From: Trichodelitschia bisporula
Lineage: Eukaryota > Ascomycota > Dothideomycetes > Phaeotrichales > Phaeotrichaceae
Assembly: GCA_010356995.1 (NCBI GenBank)
Contig: ML996697.1
Location: 113,263-177,262 of the forward strand
Length of the DNA: 64,000 nucleotides
Reading direction: 5' to 3'
A model generated the notes under the pieces. The model was given only the letters and a program-made list of their open reading frames with translations. It searched no databases and was not told where the DNA came from. A program made the translations under genes and the position numbers. Shown here in pieces: positions 1-11,645 of this stretch (position 1 is the first letter of the stretch; each line of letters starts with the position of its first letter).

Positions 1-3000
1 GGATGAGGGACGGCGCGCACAGAGCGCGTCGTGCCCTTGGGCCCGCTGCGCGCAAACTGTTCGACGGGCCAGGGCCCCGGTCACGCTACGGCGATCCCGA
101 GCGCAGGGGTCGAGGCGACGCGCGAGGGGTTGAGCCCCCCCAGCACGACAACTGTTCCACCAGCCCCCCGAGGGATGGAGAGGGGGAGGCCCAAGAGAGG
201 GGCAGGAGCAGAAACATTAACAAGACGAATCACCATCACGGAGCGCCCGCTTTGTCATCGCGTGAAGCAAGGGAAAGACTCCTTCTATGACGACGATGAG
301 GGGATGCCGCGCTTCCGCATCGGTAAATTAACTGCAAAGACGTGGTACGCGGAGGGCGAACCGGGGAGACGATGCTAATTCGGGCGCGGCTTCTACCATT
401 TGTGCACTCCCTTCGGCTCTACCTCCGTCTCTCGCCCGTCCTCTCGTTCTTCTACGACCAGCAACAGCATGAGGCCAAAGATGTCAACCAATGGAGGGCA
501 TATGCTCGCGCGCACACTGGATCCAGACGTCATTGGCTCGAGCCGGCGCGACCGCGTCAGGAGGTATGAAAGACATTCCCTATGCAAGCGATTGGTGTCG
601 CAGCGGGATTCACACTGCAGGTGGCAGATCTCACGAGGGGTCCTCGGGGACGCGGAATATATTTCTTTGTGCGGGAGTGAGTGCGCAAGAAACTACCATA
701 CTGCTCTAGGTGTACCGTATCGGCAGGGGAGAGCGGCTTGCCGCGGCCGCCGGAACGCCGACGGCGCGCCCAACGTGATAGGGCTTGGTTCTACGGTACG
801 TGTCTTGCGCCGGTGTCGGCAGCGAGGCAGACAGGACCGGCCATGCGAAAGCTGTTTCTCTGGGCCGTGGCGCCAAACGCGCGATGACTGCACACTCGTC
901 ACGATGGGCGTCAACTTTCGCTGCCGAGATATGCCATCATGATGCCACCGCCGCGCACGGTAGCCGAGTGCACGGGAGGCAGCACGCGCCGGGCTTGCAT
1001 GGCCACGCTGTTGCGATTCGGCGTGCCGCGGGGGAGGGGTAGGCGGTGGGGCTTGCGGTCCATGGCTTCTGGAACCTGGGCCGCTGGGGGTTGGAAAGAG
1101 CCTCGTCTGCTGGGTGAGTGAGCGCGGGCGCTGGGTGCGGGCGGGGAGGTGGGGTGTGTGCTGAGGGGGTTTTCCCGCATGCGTCAGCGATGCGTTGACG
1201 ACGGGTCGCGCGTTGCGCGAAGGGTGCAGACCACTGGGGACCGGTTGTTTTGTTCGTCATCGCTTCGACATGCTCCTGGCCGACAGAGCCTCCAACGAGG
1301 GACGGTGGGTGCAAGAGGAGCTCAACTTGTGACAAAACAGCCGGTGTAAAATTAGGCTGGGCGGGGGGGGGGTTGGAGGGGTGGTCGGGGGTTACGGCAT
1401 TTGCCGGGCATGATGTGAGCAACGATGAACAGCGGACACAGCCACTTTATGGGGGCGTTGGGCGAATCACTGGGCGCAAGAGTTGATTGTGGCGGTCGGG
1501 CCGGGGACTACTGGATTTTGCTGGGGTGGCAGGGCTACGATGGGGCGCAGCGAATCATACCAAAGAGGGGAATCCGGCGGCGTGGGGTGCAGGCCCTGCC
1601 CTACCGTTAACGAAGAGCACGCACTATGGAGAAAGGGTTTTGAGGGGATAGGAGTGGAGAAGTGGAGAAGTGAAGAGCAAGGGAAGGAAGAGAGAGAGCA
1701 GCATGATATGCGGTAGGGGGGGATATGCGTGAGTACGACGCGAGTACTGGGGGCGAGGGGAGCAGCGACGGAGTTTGGGAGAGGAGCAGTATGAAAGAGT
1801 AGCGATGTTGCAGAGAAGCGGAGAGAGGAAGGGAAAGAAGCGGAAAGGAGCGCCACGATAGCCCAAAAGGGATGGCGGACATGATATGGAGGCCATGCAG
1901 GGCGCAGGACTAGGCCGCGTCGGATGGACTGGGGCACTGGAAGAGGCTTAGGGGCTGGCAAGGGGATTAAGGTATTGGGCGATGCTGCTTGGGGATGCAG
2001 AAAGGCAGAGTTGTGGCTTGCTTCTCTGGCTTGATGGCCACACCGACACGTCCGGGGGTTGCTTTGGTGAGTTTGCGCGTCGGAGAGGGCGATCAAGGCG
2101 GGAGAATGGCGGAGTTGGCGTGTCAAGGGCTTTTTAATTTTGTGGTGCAACTTACGGTACGCATGCCGAACTGTGGACCCATCTTCTTTGAGCCCCGTCA
2201 CCATGTGCGATGCATGCAACTTGCTCTTTGAGGGGCTTTAACGAGTTGTTGATATTGTGTCTTCCTTGGTGAGCAGTACGCGACGTACATCACCACAGCC
2301 CCAGTAATGCCCTTGCCCCTCCCATACTGCCCATCCTCTCCTTCCCTGCCTATTCTGTCCATGCCTAGAACTGTAGTCCTTGCCTATTCTCCCTGTCAAG
2401 CCACATCAATTCCCCAATCGTCATTATTATCCACCCCATAATCCTAGGCAAGGCAACGCCGATGTGTGTGCGCCGCGTGAGTTGTGTGGCATATACCGTA
2501 CTCTTTTCCCTCTCTATGGCCCACTACTGTAAGGCTACTACGGACACTACGGGGACTACGGGGACTACGGGGACTATGGTGACGACGGTGAGTACGGTCT
2601 ATCATCCATGCCCCATGTCCATGATGCCATTGGAATGGCATTGCTTCAATCATCCATGGGTTGCGCGCTCGACTGCCCGCCATTCCCGCCCATCAATTCA
2701 ACCCCCCGCCTTGCTATTCACACCGGCTTTGGAGGTGAAGGTTACTATCGGAGCCTACAGCAGACATGCTACAGCAGACATCATACAGAGGCTCCCTATC
2801 CACACACGGTCCAAGGAAAGCACCCGCCTGCGCCATCAAAGCAAAGGGGATGCGACCGTCGACGCCGCCATCGTTTGCTGGAAGCCTGGAAGCATCTCTT
2901 GCCGCGCCTCTTTTTCAGTCGTGTCCATGAATCTCTTTTTTGCTTGCGTCCACTCCCATTCGACCACCCACCATCGCTCCATCGCTCCACACACATCCCC

Positions 3001-3882
3001 ACCCCTCTTTAATCCATGTCATGGTAAACTGAGTTATGTCTGCTTGTCACTGAGCATTGTTCATGCCTCATAAGTTTGGGGGCCGCGAGATATCCCACCA
3101 ACTATACATAGACCCAACTTCGCCTCCCTTCCCCCTCCCCCAATCCCAACCCACCATCACCTCCACATTCATCACCACAGTCCCAAACATCGAGGAATAC
3201 TTGGACCACTTGTAGGACTACACAAAAGACATCACAATTCCCCATCGCCATCTGGAACCGCCTTCAAACAAAAATCTTCCGGGTCTGGACTCTCTCTGGC
3301 GCATCCCCCCCCTCACTCTCCCCTCCACCCCCACCAACATCCGCGTTCGGTAAAAGTATCTGGCGATCTCTTTCCCGTGTGTTCACGCCGAAGTCACCTA
3401 AACAAGAATCCTGCCTGGTCGGAAGCAGCCATCCCTTCGCCCATCTCGAACCATATCCCTCCACCATCCAATCCTCGCGCCCAAGACACCTCCCCCGCGT
3501 GATTTTAACTCGCTGAAAACGCTTTCGCTTCCCACCCCATCGATCGTTGAACAGGAAAAACGCCTCTTCGGTTGTTTTGTATGTACGTGCATGTAAGTGT
3601 CCACCCCGTGCAAAAGCCATCTCCCCTTTCTCCGCTGCCCTCTCCACCACTCCCACACCTCCGTTCCCCTCTACATGACCACCGATGCTTGTTGGCCAAT
3701 CATGCCTTGGGCGGCAACTATCCCTCCATCCTGGCCCCCAACCTCTGTTTTTATATTACTTTGTTACTCCGCCCACTCGGAATTACAACACCAAAAGCCC
3801 TCTTGCTGATGTTAGCTTAGAAAGAGGATTGCCTCACGGTGCTACCACCGTTTTCCTGTGACGAGATAAATACCTGTCCGGC
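1..3882. other. Intergenic, no supported gene
   Basis: Several open frames exist, the longest on the minus strand at 1467-2219, but they are low-complexity (Pro/Ser/Leu from a pyrimidine-rich strand), have no recognisable domain and lack convincing splice structure. A short 9-bp tandem repeat lies at 2551-2579. The last few hundred bases (about 3600-3880) are pyrimidine-rich and probably hold the leader and promoter of the zinc-finger gene that starts at 3883. Confidence 0.6.
2551..2579. repeat. 9-bp tandem repeat
   Basis: About three copies of GGGGACTAC in tandem within non-coding sequence. A simple minisatellite with no sign of function. Confidence 0.8.
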
Positions 3883-5844
3883 ATGACATCGTTCGCCTTC
3901 CCACCCACCATGGCTACCCACCACTTCGACCCGTACTCGTCCCACGACGCCTTTACAGACTACTCCGCTACGTCACAACCATTCCCTCCCGCAACATCCT
4001 ACCAGGAGAGCCAATTCCTAACCGCCTTGTCCTCCATCGACTCCTATGCCCCCCTCACTGCCTACTCGGACATCTCCCGTTCCCAGGACTCCTTCACCGT
4101 CGACCCCCAAACTCACATGAAGCCCCACACCTACAGTCCCGACCTCTCCGAAGCAGGCCGCATGGCACCTCCCAACCTCTCCACCTCCTCCGAGTCCGGC
4201 ACCTCGGCGCGAAGCACGTCGTCCTCGGCCATGGCCTCACCGCACCTGCAGCCACAGTACCCCGCCGATCCATGGAACCGGTTGCTCCCCGGCGGCCAGG
4301 GCCTGGGTCTGGCGACGGACATGGCGGCGCAGGACGTGTTTGCGCGCGAGCCGTACTTTGTGTCGAGCGTCGAGCAGCATAACGGCTTGGTGGCTGCCGA
4401 CAAGCTTCCCGGGTTCGTGGGTGAGTCTCCAGCTTCCGTACCGTACGACTCTTCACCACTCTTTTCTCCGCGCTTTTCTCCTGCTACTCCTCGCCCTTCT
4501 GTTTCTTCTCTGCGTGTTGGTGATCGCGTCCTCCCTGTTCCGCCGGTCTTGCCTTCTCAACGGGATGGCCGCAGTCCACGCCCACTTGATGAGGCGTTCA
4601 AATCGCCTGGGTTGCCGGCCAGTCGACTGTCAGTACCCAAATCACCAGGCCACAGATACCACCCCTACAGTGCGAGGCCTGGGTCGCGGAGGAATTCTCT
4701 TTTATCGCAGCAAGTTTATCCTGCTGCTCCCGATTCTGCTTCTCCTGTTTCCAGTCAGCAGAAGTCTCCATGTTCGTCGTTTCCTGCGCCTGCTTCATTC
4801 TCTTTGCCGCCACTGCTATCTGAAGCGCCGAAGCTGACCAGCCTTGCTACAGACCCGTCCATCCTGAATCCCTTCCCCTCGCCCCTTCCCTACCCTGGAT
4901 ACGCCGACCTCAACGCCTCTTCTCCCCAGCTCTTCAAGCAACCTCCCTCTCCCACCCCCTCCAACGCCTCCGCCCGCAGCCAAACCGGAAAAGTCAAGCC
5001 CTCTCCTCACCAATCCCCCTACCTGCACACCCAGTCCTTCCAACCCTACTACCCCCAGGGCCGGCGATCATCCGTCTCGTCCCTCCACTCGCGGCACTCG
5101 CAACACAGCGGCAGCTTCGAACCCACTGACGAAGAACGCGAGAAAGGCCTCTGCCCGATCCCCGATTGTGGCCGCGTATTCAAGGACCTAAAAGCCCACC
5201 TCCTCACCCACCAGGACGAGCGGCCCGAGAAATGCCCCATCCAGAGCTGCGAATACCACGGCAAGGGCTTCGCGCGGAAGTACGACAAGAACCGGCACAC
5301 GTTGACGCACTACAAGGGGACCATGGTGTGCGGCTTCTGCCCCGGCAGCGGGAGCGCGGCGGAGAAATCCTTCAACCGCGCCGACGTGTTCAAGCGCCAC
5401 CTCACCTCCGTGCACGGCGTCGAGCAGGCGCCCCCTAATAGCCGGCGCAAGTCGCCGACGGTCAAGAAGCCCGGCTTCGCGATGACATCGTCGGCCGGCA
5501 CGTGCTCCACCTGCAGCGTCACCTTCGCCAACGCGCAGGACTTCTACGAGCATCTCGACGACTGCGTGCTGCGCGTCGTGCAGCAGATCGACCCCGCCGA
5601 GGGCATCAACCACAAGAACCTGTCGTCCATCGCCGAGGACGCGGGCGTCAAGGCCACGCTCGACCGGCACAACTTGTCTGGCGAGGAGGGCGCGCCCGTC
5701 GAGCCCGCGGACGAGGACGACGACGAGGACGAGGAGGAGCTGGAGGCGGACGATGCCGCGGATGGCACGTATGTTGGGCGTGGATCCCGCAAGGCCGGCT
5801 CGGCTGCTAAGCGTCGCTCCGCCGGCTCCGCGAGTTCGAGTTGA
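3883..5844 (+). CDS. C2H2 zinc-finger transcription factor
   Basis: A 653-residue intronless frame starting at the first ATG after a pyrimidine-rich leader. Residues 1-415 are Ser/Pro-rich and look disordered, as in fungal activation regions. Three C2H2-type fingers follow at about 420-510: CPIPDC with the pair HLLTH, CPIQSC with a wide finger ending HTLTH, and CGFC with HLTSVH. A fourth finger-like motif, CSTC with EHLDDC, lies near 540-560, and an acidic tract near 605-620. The protein is probably a nuclear DNA-binding regulator; its targets cannot be read from sequence and no orthologue name is assigned. The stop is TGA followed by CAATTA, a known leaky context, and the frame stays open for 160 more codons (see the next feature). 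An internal GTGAGT at about 4421 was not taken as an intron because the frame continues with the same composition. Confidence 0.88.
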   Translation: MTSFAFPPTMATHHFDPYSSHDAFTDYSATSQPFPPATSYQESQFLTALSSIDSYAPLTAYSDISRSQDSFTVDPQTHMKPHTYSPDLSEAGRMAPPNLSTSSESGTSARSTSSSAMASPHLQPQYPADPWNRLLPGGQGLGLATDMAAQDVFAREPYFVSSVEQHNGLVAADKLPGFVGESPASVPYDSSPLFSPRFSPATPRPSVSSLRVGDRVLPVPPVLPSQRDGRSPRPLDEAFKSPGLPASRLSVPKSPGHRYHPYSARPGSRRNSLLSQQVYPAAPDSASPVSSQQKSPCSSFPAPASFSLPPLLSEAPKLTSLATDPSILNPFPSPLPYPGYADLNASSPQLFKQPPSPTPSNASARSQTGKVKPSPHQSPYLHTQSFQPYYPQGRRSSVSSLHSRHSQHSGSFEPTDEEREKGLCPIPDCGRVFKDLKAHLLTHQDERPEKCPIQSCEYHGKGFARKYDKNRHTLTHYKGTMVCGFCPGSGSAAEKSFNRADVFKRHLTSVHGVEQAPPNSRRKSPTVKKPGFAMTSSAGTCSTCSVTFANAQDFYEHLDDCVLRVVQQIDPAEGINHKNLSSIAEDAGVKATLDRHNLSGEEGAPVEPADEDDDEDEEELEADDAADGTYVGRGSRKAGSAAKRRSAGSASSS

Positions 5845-6327
5845 CAATTAGCACACCTCGCGCGTGGCGGTGACAACATGCACGCGCAGGGTGGGCGATC
5901 GGAAACCAAGTCTGCGAGCGGTGGGTCCGGCGGTGCAGGTGGTCCCGGGAATCGCGTGGCGAAGCGGCCGCGCACGGGGCTTACGCTGAGCAAGGGCGGA
6001 GTGACGTTACACGGTCCCGCGATGAGCGGGCGCAAGAAGCGGCGCAATTATCCCGCGAGCTGGGGCAGCAGTGCCGAGAAGATGAAGATGAAGAAGAGGG
6101 TGCTGTGTGTGTATGATGGGCCCCGCCGCTTGTGGAAGGATGATATGATGATGGATGGGGAGTATGAGGTGCGGGTTGCGTTGCCGGGGGGTGATGGGCG
6201 CGCGTATGTGACCGATCTTGATGTACGCACGCTTGAGAGGGCGGTTGCGCTGCATGGTGCTACGGAGGAGGAGCGCGGGCCGTGGGTGCCGGATAATGTG
6301 CTCTGGGATGAGGGCGAGGGGTGGTGA
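5845..6327 (+). CDS. In-frame C-terminal extension or separate small ORF
   Basis: This stretch is in the same frame as the zinc-finger gene, directly after its TGA, and stays open for 160 codons to a TGA at 6325-6327. An internal ATG at 5878 would give a free-standing 149-residue protein. It begins Gly/Ser-rich, then carries basic clusters that look like nuclear localisation signals (KRPR, GRKKRR, KMKMKKR), then an acidic C-terminal half rich in Trp and Asp. Codon choice is G-ending and G-rich, like the 3' ends of the confirmed genes here, and composition changes to AT-richer sequence right after 6327. It may be a readthrough extension of the zinc-finger protein, an alternatively spliced tail (a strong GTATGT donor sits at 5769) or an independent gene. 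No known domain is recognised. Confidence 0.45.
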   Translation, partial: QLAHLARGGDNMHAQGGRSETKSASGGSGGAGGPGNRVAKRPRTGLTLSKGGVTLHGPAMSGRKKRRNYPASWGSSAEKMKMKKRVLCVYDGPRRLWKDDMMMDGEYEVRVALPGGDGRAYVTDLDVRTLERAVALHGATEEERGPWVPDNVLWDEGEGW

Positions 6328-9250
6328 TTTGTACTTGTACCCTGATGTTGACGGCTCTTTAAGCGTATTTACGGCCTTGGATGGGAGGGGCAGGGAAGGT
6401 TGTAACCTTTGTCCTCTTGGGTTTTTAGGCGCATTGCGAGGGGATTTGAGCGTTTTTTCCTCTGGAGGATTTGGGGAAAATGGGATGGCACGAATGTGTG
6501 GGTCACGTACGTATCGATGAATTCGGACGTCTACTTTTTTTGATTGCTAGGCGCTCGTTTTGCTGGGGGTGCATGGGATATTCACCGGCCTCATCGCTCG
6601 GTACAGTGGGAACTCGATTTAACTCCGTCGGGTACAATGACGGGGTAGCCTTGTGCCTTTGTCGTCCCTATCAGTCGTCTGTGGATCGCATCTCTTCATG
6701 CGCAGGATTAAGGCGATCGGAGGACGACTGACGGTGGCCATGCAGGCGTAAGGTCATCTGGCCATTGTACCTGGTGGGGACACAGTCATGAATAATGAGT
6801 TTTAATCAAGGTTTTGCTGTGACTGAGTGTGAGGTCTTTGAATGTGGGCAGTGAGGCTGTGCCCAGCAATTCCCGTTTTGTGGAGTGGTGAGGCACGTGA
6901 TTCAGCCTGCTGCGACGCCGAGTCTACGGCTTCAATGAGGAATCGCCCAGCGAGTGTTACATCCGACGGAGGGACAACGGACGGGGCTTTCTCTGCTCTT
7001 AACTTAAGTTTGGAAGGCAGCTGGAGGAGCGCGCGCTTATGAGGTTCTGCTTCTGTCTGGGGGAAGGGAGGTGGCTGGGGTGGGTGATGTTCCGTGTCTG
7101 GATTCGAATGTTGCTCTTGTGATCTGTCCCATGTCATCTGTCGCCGGTCATGGATAGTCCATTGCGGATAAAGATGTCTGGCTGTCTACCTGCCCTTGCC
7201 GCAGTGGGAGGTGCCGCGGAGGCCCCTGCCCGAGATCCCGCTGTTGCCATTCGGGCCGCGGGGAAGGACTGCTGCGAGGCTTGCGGACATCGGATGTTGG
7301 CAGGTCAGTTGAGAAATGGTGCTTGAGGTAGGAGAATGCAATTATTGCTGATAACCAGGCCCGACTGCGGTAGTGGCAGTGATGTCTGCTTTGGTAGTGG
7401 GCGGGATGAGGGAACGCGAGTGAGAACCAGTACCAGGAAACTGAAATGAAGAACAAAAAGGGCTCATCCTCCCTTTGGAGGTTCAGTTTTCGATGGAGCA
7501 TACATACTGTAGACAGTTTTCGGTATGCCCCATGTGTGTAGGCTCAGCTCAGATGCTGCCCCGATCTCCTTCCTAGAGAGCGTTACCGACAGCCAGTGCC
7601 GCACGCTTTATTGGCTCCTCCCACGCGAGGATATTGGCTCTCCCTCACAGGACTCGCAAAACCACTTCGAATTCAAATCTCAGAGTCATCTGACGCCGGT
7701 GACAATGCCGAAGATGAGCTAGCAGCTTCCGCAAACGTCTGAACGCACTGTGAGCTGTGAAAAATATGATCAACAAATGTTGTGCAGCTTGCCGATGGTC
7801 TCTAGCGGCGCCATTCGCAATGCTTTGCTTGGTGCTCCTTGATAATCCCCTCGGAGTGCTGATACAGAGAGCATCAAGCAAAGCTTCGCAAATGGCGCCG
7901 CCAGGGACCTATCGGAAAGTTACACAAATCGTGGATCATATTTTTCATAGCACACAGCGCATCCAGACGGTTGCAGAGCGTTTGCAGACAGACGAACTGT
8001 CGGCCATGTCTGTCTACCGTCTTATTATCAACGGCGGTGTTCAATGGAATTCCACGGTGACGGAAGATGTCGGGCTTCCTTCAGCATTCGCTGCAGTTTA
8101 GTGGCCGTCGGGAAAGTTTGCTCGAGATGGCAAGAGATCTGTAGCGAAATAGCCCAACGATGGGTTTATCGTTTTCATGTGAGCGGGATGGATCGATATG
8201 CTCGATGTCCCTTTCCGAGGCTCAGGGCGTATCTGTCGCTCGTGGTCAGTGAGTAAACGGAACTTGAGCAGAATGACGTACTGTTATGTGATGAAGTGGC
8301 AGAGACCTGATGCCAAAAGGTGTCGTCTCTCGGCGAATCTCCCATCTGAGAGCCAGTGGGTAATATGAGGTGGAGTTGGTGCTGTGAGATGGCTGAGGAA
8401 TGATGGAGCCCTCAGGACAGATAAAGTGGAGAGGGGTACATAAGAAAGTCGCTGCATGCTAATGGGTGGAGTATGGCGAGGCCGGCGGCAACTATATCTA
8501 CGGATAAACAGTCTCTCCTTACCCCGGTCGACGCGGGATGAGGGCCAGCTGTACATTCACCCAACTGGCAGCTGACGCCGTACTCCGAAGCATGACTTGA
8601 CTACATCAAACAGCCTTTCTGTTCGTCTTCCCGCCGAACAGTCCAACAAGTAGACGAGATAAAAGCTCCTCCCTTTTATTCCGTCTCTCGTCCCCTCCCT
8701 CAAGTCCTCCCAGCATCGCATCCTCCGCGTCCCGAGCTTCTCCCCTCACGACGCCTGCAAGCGCCGCGCCATCTGCCCTATCCTCCCCCGTCCTGCCCCG
8801 CTCAAGAGTGGGGGTGTAGTTCTAGACGAAGGCGCGCCCAGCTCCCACCCCAAACCTGACGCCTGCGCGAGTACAACATCCCGACGGCTGTAACAACAAC
8901 GCATGAGCTCGTTGGGTGTGTGAGATATACGGGAACGGGTTGCAGCAGCGCACTCTCCTCGGGTCTCCCTCAAGACACCACCCCCACGGTTCGCGGCCCC
9001 TCGACCCCCAACTTCACACAGCGGAGCGCATTACGTGCCGCGTCCAAGAGGGTGTCGCTCTAGGTCGACGGGCTGAGGAAGACGTATCTGAGTGCGAGAC
9101 GGGAGATACGTGTCGCTTCAGTTCCTCGTCGGCGTGGTACTCCAACTTGTTCCACGCGAAACAGGCACTCGGACGCTCGCCGACCCCGCTCTTGAGGGAG
9201 TAGGCCTCACCATCCACATCTGTTCTACGCTCGCTACGTTCCCACTCAGC
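6328..9250. other. Intergenic, no supported gene
   Basis: Only short, unrelated open frames lie on both strands; none has a recognisable domain or believable codon use. The final few hundred bases are presumably the promoter and leader of the septin-like gene at 9251. Confidence 0.55.
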
Positions 9251-11645
9251 ATGCCTCGTTCGGCCGACATCACTGCCGCCCCGCGCGAGCGTGAACGCAA
9301 GGGCAGCGTTGCGGATCCTATTGATCCGAACCCAACCCCGCTCGCAAGTGCGCAGCCGACTGTGTTCTTCCTCGCGAGAGAAGGCGACGTGGAGAGGGCG
9401 TTGATGGGGGAGGAGCATGAAGACGAGAAGAAGCGGCGGAGAGCTGATGGGAATCCTACTGCCGAGGAACGTGTAGAAGGGACGGGACATACGGGCCCGG
9501 CTTATGGTGTTGGCTCTGTTCACACCACGCATGCTTTCTCCCAACAGCGCCGTCCCTCCAGGGCGAATACTATTTCCCGCCCGCTCACGCCGCTGCAGCT
9601 CGCCAGTCCCGGGCCTGAATCTGTAGTCCCGAGCACGCCCAAGTCCGGCAGTTTCCGGAGCTTGCGGCTGAGTGACGGAGAGGAAGCTGATGCTGCGAGC
9701 CAGGCGATCGAGTCAAGCGATGAGGAAGATGTCGCACCACCACACTTCGGATTGCGTGGTAATGCGCCCGAGCTCGTAATGCCGAGTCTGGCCATGCCGA
9801 CCCGCCGGCCGTTTACCGAACGCGGCCGGTTGATGGGTAGGGTGAAGGTTTGCGTCGTTGGGCCTCCTGGTGCGCCTCTCGTTCTCGCGTTAAAGCCGAG
9901 CTAACAGATGCAGGCTCCGGAAAAACTAGCTTCATCCGCGCCCTCGTGCAGTCATGCGAGGACATCGTGCATTTGGACCCGATCTCAACGAGTGGGCCGA
10001 CTTTCCATGCGTCACCGGCGTCCAAGAAGACTCGGAGGAAGCGCGGGACGGAGACGGCGCAGATCACAGAGATTTATGCCAGCACTAGAGCATATCCTGG
10101 CTGGTGGTCGGACCTGGAGGAGAGCAGAATACTGCGGCGGCGTAAGAGTATGGGCGATACGGTTCTGGAACGCAACGTTTGCTTCATTGATACCCCCGGA
10201 TGCAACTACACTCATTCCACGTCGGATGGTCCGGATCCCGTTGTGCGCTACTTGGAGGAGCTCCTGCATAAGAATGCGTCTATCTCAACAATGCAGGATA
10301 GCGAGCTCCTCGGCTTGTTGACTGGTGATGGAGGCGTTCAGGTCGATGTTGTGCTTTACGTTTTCTCTCACAGTATGTGCCCCCTTTGTCTGAAGGTGCA
10401 AGGCTGACGTTCCCAGAAATGAGCTGCTTGCAAGACATTGATTACTTCAAGCGCCTATCTGAACTTACCAACGTTATACCCGTCATCGGAAAGGCTGATC
10501 TGCTGAGCCCGCAGGCGATGGCCGATCTCAAGACCTCAATACTGAACCAACTTCATACGTATTCTGCGAGACCGTTCCTCTTCGGGAAATCCGCCGAGGA
10601 CATCATGCAAGTAACAGCAACCACTCTCCCAGCATCGGCGCCATCTCAGTCACCTGCCTCCGAAGCAGTTGCAACATCTCCGCCACCTCCGGAGCATCGT
10701 CCAACTTCCACCGAACCTCCATCTTACTCCGACATTCTACCTCCCTTTGCCATTTCCACCCTCCACGGCTCCGACGATCTGGAAATGGACGCCTCCCTCC
10801 TCATGTCGTCCACCTACACGCCCCCACTAATGGGCTCCGACCTCTCACATTTCGTAGAATTACTCCTCGATCCCTCAACAATCGCCTGGCTGCGCCATAC
10901 CGCGGCCCGGAAGTTCCTCACCTGGCGCTCCCGCAAGCCATCATCCCTGGACAGCAGCACGGCAGGTCCCAGGTCAAATCGCCTCGTCACCCGCGGCTCA
11001 AGCATGAGCCTCGGATCCCCGACTCTCAACACAGGACACGGGCTCGCATCGCCCATGACCGACTCACCCGCCCTATTCACCTCACACACAATGATGGAGC
11101 GCATCTCACCCTTCAATCTCTCCAGCAGCGCACACCTCAGTGACTTCACCCGCGCCAGCCTGCGCGACCACGCCGCGCAGGAGGAACGTCTGGCGCAGAT
11201 GCAACTCGCGCGGTGGGCGGCTGAAGTCCAGCGCGCGCTGCGCGCCGAGCGCGAACGCTTCGAGATGGTGGCAAAGGGGGAGAGGGCGCGGTGGTTGCTG
11301 GAGCGGATTGGCGAGGAGGTCAAGGCGGGGGGGGTGGGGGTTGTTGAGGGGGGGAAGCTGGAGTTGCCGAGGTGGGCGAGTAAGAAGGAGAAGAAAGTGG
11401 CTAAGGGGAGGGGGTTTGTTGGTGAGTTACCGGCGTGGGCGAGGAGGAGTGAGGAGAGGAAGAGGGTGTTTGATCCGGCTGATCCGCTTGGGCTGCTGGA
11501 GTGGGGGGATGGGGCGAGGAGGGCGGTGGGTGTTGTTGTTAGGGTTTTGGAGGGGGGGGTGGTTGTGGGTGCGGTTTGGTGGGCTGTGGCGCGGATTTTG
11601 GGGTGGGATCAGGAGAGGGGGGGGTGGTTGCCTGTGTGGTGGTGA
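9251..11645 (+). CDS. Septin-like GTPase with C-terminal membrane anchor
   Basis: Exons 9251-9869, 9914-10372 and 10417-11645 join in frame to give 768 residues; both introns are 44 nt with GT-AG ends, and the first has a GCTAAC branch site. The first ATG is used because the frame upstream of it offers only non-ATG codons. Residues 1-195 are Ser/Pro/acidic and disordered. The P-loop GPPGSGKT is at 204-211 and is split by intron 1. DTPG is at 299-302 and GKAD, the septin-style G4 motif, at 384-387. A long insert follows, then a coiled, Arg/Glu-rich stretch, and the last 40 residues contain a hydrophobic helix (about 728-752, Val/Trp-rich) followed by a short tail. The septin-type G domain suggests a membrane-bound GTPase. 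A C-terminal transmembrane anchor is not a feature of core septins, so polymerisation into septin filaments should not be assumed. Confidence 0.85.

Noticed and set aside
400-942. 180-codon plus-strand frame near the left edge
   Set aside because: Arg/Ser/Cys-rich random-looking translation with no domain; overlapping frames of equal length exist on both strands.
1467-2219. 250-codon minus-strand frame
   Set aside because: Low-complexity Ser/Pro/Leu from a pyrimidine-rich strand; no domain, no signal peptide, no splice signals.
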